Assembly (NCBI GenBank): GCA_913057985.1
Contig: CAJXPL010000006.1
Span: forward strand, 36,744-100,743
Length of the DNA stretch: 64,000 bases
Direction of reading: 5' to 3'
From: an uncultured Synechococcus sp.
Lineage (GTDB): Bacteria > Cyanobacteriota > Cyanobacteriia > PCC-6307 > Cyanobiaceae
Shown here: positions 56,755 to 63,593 of the stretch, in pieces
Position numbering within the stretch: position 1 is the first letter of the stretch
Layout of the letters: each line of letters opens with the position of its first letter
Translations under genes and position numbers: made by a program
The notes under the pieces: model-generated
What the model saw: the letters and a program-made list of their open reading frames with translations, nothing else
Database searches by the model: none
Told to the model about the DNA's origin: nothing

Positions 56755-56781
56755 GTTCATTCATAAACCGCTAATTCAGTA

Positions 56782-56958
56782 GTGCCAAAACGTCAGCTTC
56801 CGTTGCAGGCTGATCTGGTAATCAACCATCTCCGCTGGGAAGCAATGGTTGAGCGTCAGCGTTCAGCATTTGATAATGATGACGACGCACCGCGTCATGA
56901 TTTCTGCCCAACGTCAAACCCACAATCACGCCGAAAGGCAGTGCAGGTCTACGTATGA
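56782..56958 (+). CDS. small element protein, 58 aa, unknown
   Basis: GTG 56782 to TGA 56958, too short for a 60-aa cutoff. Sequence begins MPKRQLPLQADLVINHLRWE with amphipathic helical pattern and ends in a basic cluster (SRRKAVQVYV). Its stop overlaps the next start (ATGA), which supports reality. First of the fully overlapping operon. No motif recognised. Confidence 0.5.
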   Translation: MPKRQLPLQADLVINHLRWEAMVERQRSAFDNDDDAPRHDFCPTSNPQSRRKAVQVYV

Positions 56959-57353
56959 CGGACATCCAAACCAAATTCAAGGAAGCACAGGCCAGCATCA
57001 CTTCTGTAGAAACAGAGGCGCGGGCTATTGAATCTGAACTGAACGCCATCCCAGGCGTGAAGGGAAGATTGCCTAACCGTCAGTACGGCACTGCTGTTAA
57101 CACCGCAGTTCTTGCTCAAAACATGACCGTAAAGGCTCTAATCAATCGCCACCGGCCTGACATCGCTGCATATCTTGGATTACAAGATGGCTCTGATGTA
57201 AGACAACAAGAAGAGCGTGAAGCACAAAAGCTTCGGGCCGAAGCATTGAAGATGCAAACAGAACGTCTTGCTGCTCAAAACCAGCAGGCGCGCCAAGACC
57301 GTGAAGCACGGCAGAGCTTGGCTCCATGGCAACGCGGTTACAGGAGCTTCTGA
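56955..57353 (+). CDS. coiled-coil element protein, 132 aa, unknown
   Basis: A predominantly helical protein with long Glu/Gln/Arg/Ala-rich C-terminal segment (QQEEREAQKLRAEALKMQ), likely coiled coil, after a small conserved-looking middle (TAVNTAVLAQNMTVKALIN). Starts ATG inside the previous stop; its own TGA overlaps the next ATG (TGATG). Confidence 0.6.
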   Translation: MTDIQTKFKEAQASITSVETEARAIESELNAIPGVKGRLPNRQYGTAVNTAVLAQNMTVKALINRHRPDIAAYLGLQDGSDVRQQEEREAQKLRAEALKMQTERLAAQNQQARQDREARQSLAPWQRGYRSF

Positions 57354-57703
57354 TGCTGAGCCGACCTCATCCCGCACTTGGTTGGCTGCACATCAGCCCA
57401 GCTGACACCAGACGCGTCATGGATCGTTTGCTGCGTGATCGTGATGCTGCTGTTGAAGCGGATCCAACTCACACCGGTCTGCCGCAGAGTTTTATCGACT
57501 GGACTTGGCAGTCTTGGTTGCCGGGCAACATGCACCGCTATCAGGCTCAGGTTGAGGAACACATCCGTTACCTGGATCTCAAGATCGGCAACTTGAACAG
57601 CAGCCTTGAGCAGATTGCTGGTGGCGTTCTTGATGACCGTGACGCTGCTGCTGATTTGCGTGATCGGCTGCAACGGGAACTTGATGCCAGGGAGACACCA
57701 TGA
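57353..57703 (+). CDS. element protein, 116 aa, unknown
   Basis: Starts MLSRPHPALGWLHISPADTR, contains an aromatic run (FIDWTWQSWLP) and a helical end with coiled-coil character (LQRELDARETP). No known domain. Both termini overlap neighbours, as expected for a compact phage-like operon. Confidence 0.6.
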   Translation: MLSRPHPALGWLHISPADTRRVMDRLLRDRDAAVEADPTHTGLPQSFIDWTWQSWLPGNMHRYQAQVEEHIRYLDLKIGNLNSSLEQIAGGVLDDRDAAADLRDRLQRELDARETP

Positions 57704-57876
57704 GCTTGATCAACGACATCTGTGATGACGGCCCTGTTCTGTCACCACGGCTGTCCCGACCTAAGGGCATCACCAAGCGTCAGGTAGAGCGGTGCATCCA
57801 CCAGTTGTCGCCACACTGGGATGACGAACAGCTTGAAGCTGTCGTATCAATGTTCAAAGCCCACGGTCTGCTGTGA
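57700..57876 (+). CDS. small element protein, 58 aa, unknown
   Basis: ATG 57700 to TGA 57876, below a 60-aa cutoff. Begins MSLINDICDDGPVLSPRLSR; ends WDDEQLEAVVSMFKAHGLL. The basic middle (PKGITKRQVERCIHQL) resembles a helix that could bind nucleic acid. Overlaps the previous stop (ATGA) and the next start (GTGA). Confidence 0.5.
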   Translation: MSLINDICDDGPVLSPRLSRPKGITKRQVERCIHQLSPHWDDEQLEAVVSMFKAHGLL

Positions 57877-58598
57877 ACGGCCTAAAGCCAGACAAAAAGG
57901 TTGTAGCGACCAACCTGGCGATGTATGCCGAAGGTGGCAATGGCATTTGGAAGAGTTTCTCAAGGGATTCAGTAATTCAGGTTCTGGTAATGCCATATAT
58001 CGGAAGATTCCAGAAGCCATGCCAGATCTATTACTATCAAACAAAAGCCCCCATAGCGAAAAAATACGGAATCGCAGCTAGTGCCGACAAACGTGCAAAG
58101 ACGGGAAACAGGTGGGGTCACTACATGCAAAAACTATCAGTATTTGATTGCGAAACACGTGCAGAAGCTATTGCTATAGAAGCCTCACTAAGCCAGTTCC
58201 TCACTGCAGGCTGGACACAAAGTGAATACGCAAAATGGGCTCAGGTCACAAACATGAGTAGCTGTGAACTGGCACGTGAGGGCAAACAAGAATTTGACTC
58301 GATTTTTCTTGACCTGCAAAAACAATATAGGGAGCTTGGCAATGAAGGATTCATACGAAAACATTTGGCCTATCAAGTCTCAACGTTTGAACGTCTTGCA
58401 GATCAGCTCTTAAAAGGCGACCTGAAGATTGTCGCCAATAGTTTTGATGACTCCATTGGATGGTTTGCAAAGCAAGAAATAGATAACCTGGCGCCAAGCA
58501 CACTTTCCGGCTTAAAGATCCTCAAACTCGAAGAAGCTCCAGAGCAATTTCAAAAGCAATTCGGCTTCAAGCTCATCCCCGATAGCGCCTGGCACTAA
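57873..58598 (+). CDS. GIY-YIG-like nuclease candidate, 241 aa
   Basis: The central part reads CQIYYYQTKAPIAKKYGIAA, then ASADKRAKTGNRWGHYMQ and CETRAEAIAIEASLSQFL. That order (two aromatic strand motifs, a following Arg, then an acidic helix ending in a Glu) matches GIY-YIG domains of the T5orf172/MUG113 type. The flanks are helical and unassigned. It is nearly the longest gene in the rightward operon and is GTG-started within the previous stop. Low-to-moderate certainty; could be a structural domain that only looks similar. Confidence 0.4.
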   Translation: MNGLKPDKKVVATNLAMYAEGGNGIWKSFSRDSVIQVLVMPYIGRFQKPCQIYYYQTKAPIAKKYGIAASADKRAKTGNRWGHYMQKLSVFDCETRAEAIAIEASLSQFLTAGWTQSEYAKWAQVTNMSSCELAREGKQEFDSIFLDLQKQYRELGNEGFIRKHLAYQVSTFERLADQLLKGDLKIVANSFDDSIGWFAKQEIDNLAPSTLSGLKILKLEEAPEQFQKQFGFKLIPDSAWH

Positions 58599-58978
58599 TG
58601 GCGATCACTACCAAACAGCAGCGCCAGCAACGCCGTAACGAGGCTCTTCAGCTGATTGCTGATGGTGTTCCGCCCACTGATGCAGCGACGCAGCTGACGG
58701 TGAAGTGGGGGTGCAGCAGGCGGACAAGCCTGAGAGACATAGAAATCGCCCAAAGTGAGCTTGCTAATGCCCTGAACTCAGTTGAGCTTCAGCACATGGT
58801 GGGCTGGCTGGCGACGCAGTATCAACGCCTAGCCGCCAAGGCTGAACGCGACGGCCAGTACGCAGCGGCCTGCGGATGCCTTAATTCGCTGAGGGTGATG
58901 TTGGTGCAGCCGCAACTAGATCGGCAATTTGAAGCGCACTTCCGTGGCCGCTTTACGCACCATGGGCACCGCCGGTAG
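58598..58978 (+). CDS. terminase-small-subunit-like HTH protein, 126 aa
   Basis: N-terminal basic region (TKQQRQQRRNEALQLIADG) and HTH (VPPTDAATQLTVKWGCSRR) followed by a helix with TSLRDIEIAQSELANAL. The second half is helical with an Ala-rich pattern (QRLAAKAERDGQYAAACGCL). This layout, HTH then helical oligomerisation region, recalls small terminase subunits of phages and the TerS of satellites; transcription regulators remain an alternative. Last gene of the rightward operon; start overlaps previous stop (TAATG). Confidence 0.42.
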   Translation: MAITTKQQRQQRRNEALQLIADGVPPTDAATQLTVKWGCSRRTSLRDIEIAQSELANALNSVELQHMVGWLATQYQRLAAKAERDGQYAAACGCLNSLRVMLVQPQLDRQFEAHFRGRFTHHGHRR

Positions 58979-59006
58979 TAACTGTCATCAATGACATCAC
59001 TGCTAT

Positions 59007-59067
59007 CAATGCGCACACGAGATACCAATGCGCACACGCGGTACCAACTGAGCACCAGACTGAGCAC
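59007..59067. repeat. 19-bp iteron-like repeats with ACTGAGCAC pair
   Basis: CAATGCGCACACG-AGATAC at 59007 and CAATGCGCACACG-CGGTAC at 59026 are adjacent 19-bp repeats (17 of 19 matched). Then ACTGAGCAC occurs twice, at 59047 and 59059, a 12-base period, and its TGAGCAC is the reverse complement of the arm core GTGCTCA. This gap separates the convergent gene groups. Candidate origin or packaging/control site (inference). Confidence 0.6.
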
Positions 59068-59080
59068 AGAACGCAACGGA

Positions 59081-59100
59081 TCACAGCAAGAACACTGTGA
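59081..59100. promoter_or_regulatory. inverted repeat TCACAG-N8-CTGTGA
   Basis: Perfect 6-bp arms within the same gap, following the iterons. Not followed by a T run, so it is probably a protein site rather than a terminator. A similar CACAG...CTGTG arrangement occurs before the AlpA-like gene (61657-61698). Confidence 0.45.
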
Positions 59101-59168
59101 CCAACTGCGATTCGGAGCAATTAAGCGACTGCTAATGCAGCAATCGGGCTCTGTGATTGGGGTAACCG

Positions 59169-60647
59169 CTACCAGTCATCGTCACCGTCCTCCATTCGGT
59201 AGGGCAGTGTCTGCGTGACGGGAAGAAAATCAGGCTGATCTACTGCAACAGCTGGCGTCTCTGATGTTCCCGGCGATATTCCCTGGGAACTACAGTAATT
59301 CCCGTTCAAGGCAGCGGGAACAGTCTCGGGAACTGACAAGACCTCAGGCTCTGACAGCTTTCTCTCTCTATTACTTCCTTCTGAATAGAGATCTCTATTA
59401 GAGGTCAGCCGCTGCAGCATTGAAGGCGACAAAGAATAACTGCCGGGTCTTGGCTTGGTTAATTCCTTCTTCGCCACCATTGCGCCGAGAGTGTTGTCCA
59501 CCGTCTTTTGTGAGCGCCGATGAGCTGCCCAGACCTCATCCACAATCGATTTGCGCCGAAGACTGCTCCTGCCGTTCTGATGCGCCCTATAGAGGACATC
59601 AATAATGGCTTCGGAGCAAGTTCCGACTGACTCAACCTCCGGTGACAAAAGCAATCCGCCATTCTCACGATTGAGGCTGAAAGTCAGCTTTCGGTGTGGA
59701 TCAACAGTGGCGGCACGATCTTTTTTGAACTCAGCAGTTACACCAACAGAGTGACCGTCAGGAGCACGATCCAGGCTGATGACCATAGAAGGATCTTCAG
59801 CCCAGCTTTTTGCACCAGCGTGGGTGCCGTTGCCAGTGCCATCGTGCGACAGCAGACAAATGCTGTGGTTAAGCGGCTGGCAGATGCCTTCACGCATGTA
59901 GCGCAGCAGCTCCCGCACAGCATCGTTGTCGGAATAACTCCAGCCCGCTGCAGAGCTAACTGACTTGGCTGAATCAATCACCGTCCAGGCGATGTTGTTC
60001 TGCTGAACAAACTCCCTGAGACGAACGACACCGTTGATGTCGGCGCACCATGAAAGGTGGCCTTGATCAGCAGCTTGCCCCCAAACCCAGATCATTTGAT
60101 CGGGGTGGCCTGGCTTGAACAGAGGATCATCAGGATCAACGCCAAGATCATCCAACGCCTTTTTCAGCGGGCCTATGCCGCTGTCGGTTGCAATAACCAG
60201 CGTCTTCAGTCTTTCGCCAGGAGTCGTCCGATCTAGGAATGGCTCACCCTTTGCAGCGGCAAGCGCCAAGGCAAGCGACAGCGATGTCTTGCCTGTACCG
60301 AAAGGGCCATAAACCAAGCTGACATCACGGCTGGGGATCCAGCCATCTTTCAGATAACCAAGCTGCTCAACCTTGCTCAGATCAACGCTGTCGCTGGTCT
60401 TCCTGGCAACGGCAACTTCAGTGGCCGTAAAGGCTTTGAAAAGCTCACGGGTGATCTGACCATCACTGACGCGGTACTCAGTTTTGAGTTCAGAACGACA
60501 CTGCATCTCAGCGTCTCTGTCCTGTTTGAGGATGGCGTTCAGCGTTGCCCTCACCATGTCGGTGAAGGTGTTTTGAACCGGCTCAACGCCAATATCAACA
60601 CCCTCTTGCTGCTGGTTGAACAGCTCTTCGTAGCTCAGTTCTGGCAT
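59169..60647 (-). CDS. RecA-fold (AAA_25/RepA-like) helicase ATPase
   Basis: A 492-aa protein. Walker A VYGPFGTGKTSLSLALAL (about residue 112), then TLVIATDSGIGPLKKALDD and Walker B-like TVIDSAKSV followed by LLSHDGTGNGTHAGAKSW. This is the RepA/DnaB-like ATPase type found in plasmid and phage replication modules. C-terminal winged-helix-like region (IIDVLYRAHQNGRSSLRRKS, SIVDEVWAAHRRSQKTVD). Leftward; its start overlaps the cysteine-motif protein by 13 bp. Probably the element's replication helicase. Confidence 0.75.
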   Translation of the reverse strand: MPELSYEELFNQQQEGVDIGVEPVQNTFTDMVRATLNAILKQDRDAEMQCRSELKTEYRVSDGQITRELFKAFTATEVAVARKTSDSVDLSKVEQLGYLKDGWIPSRDVSLVYGPFGTGKTSLSLALALAAAKGEPFLDRTTPGERLKTLVIATDSGIGPLKKALDDLGVDPDDPLFKPGHPDQMIWVWGQAADQGHLSWCADINGVVRLREFVQQNNIAWTVIDSAKSVSSAAGWSYSDNDAVRELLRYMREGICQPLNHSICLLSHDGTGNGTHAGAKSWAEDPSMVISLDRAPDGHSVGVTAEFKKDRAATVDPHRKLTFSLNRENGGLLLSPEVESVGTCSEAIIDVLYRAHQNGRSSLRRKSIVDEVWAAHRRSQKTVDNTLGAMVAKKELTKPRPGSYSLSPSMLQRLTSNRDLYSEGSNRERKLSEPEVLSVPETVPAALNGNYCSSQGISPGTSETPAVAVDQPDFLPVTQTLPYRMEDGDDDW

Positions 60648-61408
60648 GGCGGATCTATCCCAACGATGGTGTTCAGCAGTTCGGGGTCAGCCAGTTCCGT
60701 TCGGCAGGCTTCCAACACCCCAGCCAGTTGCCAGCTGACATCTTTGGCGGCACGTTCCACCAACGGCATCAGCTCTTTCACCGGTGGCATGGATGCCGCA
60801 AATTGCCGCAGGATCGGCAGCAGATCTTGGCCACGATGATCTGCCCGTTGAATCAGATCGCGGATGGCTTTCCGCTCCTGAAACGACAGTGGCGTTTCCA
60901 AATAATCAGGAACACCGAGCGCATGATCAGCCAGCACCAGATACCGCTTGATCTCTGCCACCACCTCTGATGGCTTGGTCTTTGCCGTTGGCGAAACAAC
61001 CTGCTTTCGCCCATGGCGTTTGCCGGTATACGGCACCAAAACGATGCAGTTGTTGCCCAGGCCAACGTCATCAGCGATGACTTTGAACCGCTGGCTGGCG
61101 ACAGTAACGATGCCGTTGGCATCAGCTGGTGGCAGCGGAAAGCTTTTGCCTTTCCAGTGGATGATCTTGTCGCCAACAGTGCCGCACTTGTTTGGCCTGC
61201 CGCAGATGCAGCGATTGCTCCGCGTTGCTGGAACAAAATTGCCCCGTTGAGCACCAGAACGAGCACCAGCACTACTGGATCCAGAGCTGAACCCTGTGCC
61301 TGGCTTGTGTTTTGACGATGAAACCGACTGCTGATTTTGCAGTGGTGGACTTAAAGTTGAATCATCCTTGGCAGGGAGTGACTCAAGCCCAGATTGGGTT
61401 TGGGTCAT
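60635..61408 (-). CDS. element replication-module protein with Cys motif, unknown
   Basis: A 257-aa protein. Ser-rich N-terminus (about 1-55), a CICGRPNKCG cysteine cluster near residue 70 that could bind metal, a beta-rich middle (VASQRFKVIADDVGLGNN and CIVLVPYTGKRHGRKQV), and a helical C-terminal half. Not recognised as a primase, but its place beside a helicase-like ATPase suggests replication. Starts within the excisionase-like stop (ATGA) and overlaps the ATPase start. Confidence 0.6.
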   Translation of the reverse strand: MTQTQSGLESLPAKDDSTLSPPLQNQQSVSSSKHKPGTGFSSGSSSAGARSGAQRGNFVPATRSNRCICGRPNKCGTVGDKIIHWKGKSFPLPPADANGIVTVASQRFKVIADDVGLGNNCIVLVPYTGKRHGRKQVVSPTAKTKPSEVVAEIKRYLVLADHALGVPDYLETPLSFQERKAIRDLIQRADHRGQDLLPILRQFAASMPPVKELMPLVERAAKDVSWQLAGVLEACRTELADPELLNTIVGIDPPCQN

Positions 61409-61656
61409 TTTTTTGCCCCCACTAGATCAGCAACGACCTCATCAGCGCGGCGAATCAGTTGACCACGCTCATGGAAGGCTTCACGGACAGCATCAACATT
61501 CCAAACGATGCTGGCTGTTCGGCTAGCGCCGAGAATGTAGTGCTCGCGAGGCAGCAAGAAGCCACCGTCATAATCAATACGGCAGCGTTTTAAGTAAGAA
61601 CGGCTAACGGCCAAATACCTTGCGGCATCTGCCGTTTTGAGCCAAAGCTCAGGCAT
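61405..61656 (-). CDS. AlpA/excisionase-like DNA-binding protein, 83 aa
   Basis: Short winged-helix/HTH protein of the AlpA/Xis type: WLKTADAARYLAVSRSYLKR at the N-terminus, then a basic wing, FLLPREHYILGASRTAS, and an acidic tail. Such factors direct integrase toward excision or activate element genes. It heads the leftward operon, with a large inverted repeat just upstream of its ATG. Confidence 0.72.
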   Translation of the reverse strand: MPELWLKTADAARYLAVSRSYLKRCRIDYDGGFLLPREHYILGASRTASIVWNVDAVREAFHERGQLIRRADEVVADLVGAKK

Positions 61657-61698
61657 GGTGAACCACAGAACTGGTTAGAGTTCTTCCTGTGATTCACC
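61657..61698. promoter_or_regulatory. inverted repeat upstream of the AlpA-like gene
   Basis: GGTGAACCACAG (61657-61668) faces CTGTGATTCACC (61687-61698), 11 of 12 pairs, with an inner AGAACT/AGTTCT pair at 61667-61672 and 61679-61684. The right arm carries four extra bases. It touches the start codon on the leftward strand, suiting an operator or a translation-blocking hairpin. Confidence 0.6.
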
Positions 61699-61844
61699 GT
61701 TCGGGTCTTTCCTACTGCAACCGGAAGTTGTTGCAGCGGTCCCCGTATTACGAAGGAACGATTCCACCTCTGGATGAAGCTTTAAGCAAGAGACTCAAAG
61801 CAGGCGGCGCGAAACCAACGATGACTAGCGCAGTATAAGCATGA
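61699..61844. promoter_or_regulatory. intergenic control region between AlpA-like and int
   Basis: About 150 bp without a gene; probably carries the promoter for the leftward AlpA/replication group. I see no definite terminator for int. Nothing else recognisable. Confidence 0.45.
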
Positions 61845-63209
61845 TCAAGCAGATGCAACCCCTTGATTGAACTGTTCAAAGACTTTTTCTGTTTGATCAG
61901 GATCAATAAATTCGGAGTAATACCGCAAGTGAGTGGCATGCGTATGCCCCATCGCACTGGCAACAGCGCGGGTGGGGACAATCATTTCCGTTGATTGATG
62001 CACACGCCAGGCGAAGCTATGGCGAAGAGCATTTGGGGTCATCCTGGGCTCAATCTTGACTAGATCTTTCCAGAATTGCGTTGCCTTTACCTGCTCACTG
62101 AAAGCGTCACCCACATCACGGAAGAATCCTTTTTCCGCAACCTTTTCAATTTGATCGCGCAAACGCTTGGGCAGCTTTACAAAGCCAGAATGATATTGAG
62201 CCAGCATGTCCATGGCCTCATTCACTGGCCTGCCATCGCATTTTGCATACATCGCCAGGCGTGGCTCTTTGGGTGGTGCAGAACGTGTTTTTGCATTGGC
62301 CTTCGCCTGCATCCCAACCTTCAACTGCAAGCCTTTAGCCGTCTCTGTCGGCATCAACAGAGCAAGCTCACACTCGCGCAAACCAAAGTATCCGACCAGG
62401 CCAACCGCAAGCCTCAACTGCTTTTTGCCGTTTTCCTCAAGCCAGTCAAGGAAGCCTGAGAACTGCTCATCCGTCAACGGAATGGTCTTGCGCCCAACCT
62501 TGCTATCAACTGGACGAGTGCCAATCAGCTCGCTTTTCAGAGCAGCTGACAGCTTGGGACGGTAGCGATTGCTGGCACCACATTCTTCAACAGCAAAGTT
62601 CAAGAAACGTGTGACATCTTCAATGCCACGCTTCCGGCCTGAGCCACCAGCCGATGTAACTACGATCAGCTTGCCGTTTTTGTCCTTCTTGTAAAAGTGC
62701 TGTTCGGCGTAAGCACGAATAAACGCTTCGTAGTTACGGGGCTTCGGCGCTGTTTTTAGTGTATTCAGCGCCTTGGCGACACGCTGCTCAATCAGCTTGA
62801 GCGAGTTTGACCTGAGGATTGGCCTAAGTGATGCCAAGAACCGCTCAGCGGCGTTGTCCCAGCCTTCAGCGTTGAAGGCACCCTCACCGTCTTCACGCTT
62901 GTCACCAGACCATCCTTGGCGCTCAGCAATGGCCTGCTTCAGGCTCTTGCTGGCGTCCTCAGAAAGGATTTTCCGTATATCCCTGACCCACTCACGAATG
63001 GTCAGCGCATATTCGGCAGCCCATTTCAGGTCCGCCGGAAGATAGTTCTGCTGTCGGGTGCCGTCGTCAAAGATTGTCGTCAGCTGGACCTGTGAGCGCC
63101 CTGAAGGCAGCTTCACCAGAAAGCCATTGCCGTTGTCGGCCTTGATGTCGGAACGCAGCTTCTTGACCCACGCAGGCTGCTTCGCACGTTTTTGAGCACC
63201 AGCGGGCAT
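61845..63209 (-). CDS. int: tyrosine recombinase (integrase)
   Basis: About 454 aa from ATG 63209 (63299 would add 30 residues). N-terminal arm-binding region (QPAWVKKLRSDIKADNGNGF, then FDDGTRQQNYLPADLKW), core-binding helices, and a catalytic domain: Arg in GYFGLRECELALL (near residue 278), NALRHSFAWR with Arg near 396, GHTHATHLRYY with Tyr near 431. The usual box II histidine is replaced by Asn (N393). It lies next to attR, as expected, and directs recombination at tRNA-Arg. Confidence 0.9.
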   Translation of the reverse strand: MPAGAQKRAKQPAWVKKLRSDIKADNGNGFLVKLPSGRSQVQLTTIFDDGTRQQNYLPADLKWAAEYALTIREWVRDIRKILSEDASKSLKQAIAERQGWSGDKREDGEGAFNAEGWDNAAERFLASLRPILRSNSLKLIEQRVAKALNTLKTAPKPRNYEAFIRAYAEQHFYKKDKNGKLIVVTSAGGSGRKRGIEDVTRFLNFAVEECGASNRYRPKLSAALKSELIGTRPVDSKVGRKTIPLTDEQFSGFLDWLEENGKKQLRLAVGLVGYFGLRECELALLMPTETAKGLQLKVGMQAKANAKTRSAPPKEPRLAMYAKCDGRPVNEAMDMLAQYHSGFVKLPKRLRDQIEKVAEKGFFRDVGDAFSEQVKATQFWKDLVKIEPRMTPNALRHSFAWRVHQSTEMIVPTRAVASAMGHTHATHLRYYSEFIDPDQTEKVFEQFNQGVASA

Positions 63210-63336
63210 TTTGAGCACGAAACGGGTGGTGGCTACAGACCGACTGCCTAGAGGGCAACTGGCCTCGCCTGTGCTCAATATTGTGCTCAAAACGGGCACA
63301 AGTGTCTACAAGCTGGCCCAAGCGACCGTGCTCACT
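63192..63336. repeat. right arm-type octamer cluster
   Basis: TTGAGCAC at 63192 and 63211 (19 apart; inverted orientation; the second spans the int start region), GTGCTCAA at 63271 and 63283 (12 apart), and GTGCTCAC at 63329. The direct pair matches the left-end pair (55576, 55588). Candidate integrase arm sites that could also repress int (inference). Confidence 0.7.
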
Positions 63337-63416
63337 TATTTAGCCAGGCTAGTTTTAGCAACGGTTCTGACTGGGATCTTGGCGCTAAAAGCCGGTTTCC
63401 TAGCAATTTCACCGAT

Positions 63417-63461
63417 TGCCTTCTAAGCAGTCGGTCGATGGTTCGAATCCATCAGGGGGCG
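63417..63461 (+). repeat. attR core, 45-bp direct repeat (copy 2)
   Basis: Second copy of the tRNA-Arg 3' half. It lacks the acceptor 5' strand and D arm, so it is not a tRNA gene. It marks where the displaced native tRNA end now sits. Confidence 0.95.
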
Positions 63462-63477
63462 TCACCAAAACCCAGCA

Positions 63478-63508
63478 GCAGGGCTTCTCATACCGAGACT
63501 AGCCCTGC
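63478..63508 (+). terminator. hairpin beyond attR (native tRNA-Arg terminator?)
   Basis: 8-bp stem GCAGGGCT/AGCCCTGC with an inner TCTC/GAGA stem and an ATACC loop. It begins 17 bases past attR and has no T run. Before insertion it would have followed tRNA-Arg, so it may be the displaced native 3' end signal. Confidence 0.4.
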
Positions 63509-63512
63509 CGGA

Positions 63513-63578
63513 TTTCGTGCATTAAGGATGTTTGGGCATCTTCCGTGCTGCTTCCGTGCAGCTCGGTAGTTTCCGTGC
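63513..63578 (+). repeat. TTCCGTGC octamer array (older integrase arm sites?)
   Basis: TTTCGTGC at 63513 and TTCCGTGC at 63541, 63552 and 63571; spacings of 28, 11 and 19 bases. It precedes the decayed integrase and mirrors the arm array of the intact element (spacings of 12 and 19). Inference. Confidence 0.55.
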
Positions 63579-63593
63579 ACGGGGGAGACGCAC

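Larger units (their letters stand above)
55480..63461. mobile_element. tRNA-integrated element, about 7.94 kb (tycheposon/satellite-like)
   Basis: Bounded by a 45-bp perfect direct repeat, the 3' part of tRNA-Arg(UCU). Contents in order: terminator, arm repeats, a rightward operon of nine genes (eight clear, small and mostly unknown), a repeat-rich gap, then a leftward group: ATPase, cysteine-motif protein, AlpA/Xis-like regulator, and tyrosine integrase at the far end. Base composition is visibly more AT-rich than the chromosome. No capsid, portal, tail or large terminase gene. Known tycheposons of marine picocyanobacteria also use tRNA genes and tyrosine recombinases; satellite behaviour here is inference. 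Confidence 0.88.

Noticed and set aside
55525..63416. CRISPR array or IS element within the element
   Set aside because: No regularly spaced identical repeats with unique spacers and no transposase or terminal inverted repeats; the short repeats present are arm/iteron-like.
63417..63461. Second tRNA-Arg gene
   Set aside because: Only the 3' half is present; no acceptor 5' strand or D arm precedes it, so it is an att site, not a gene.
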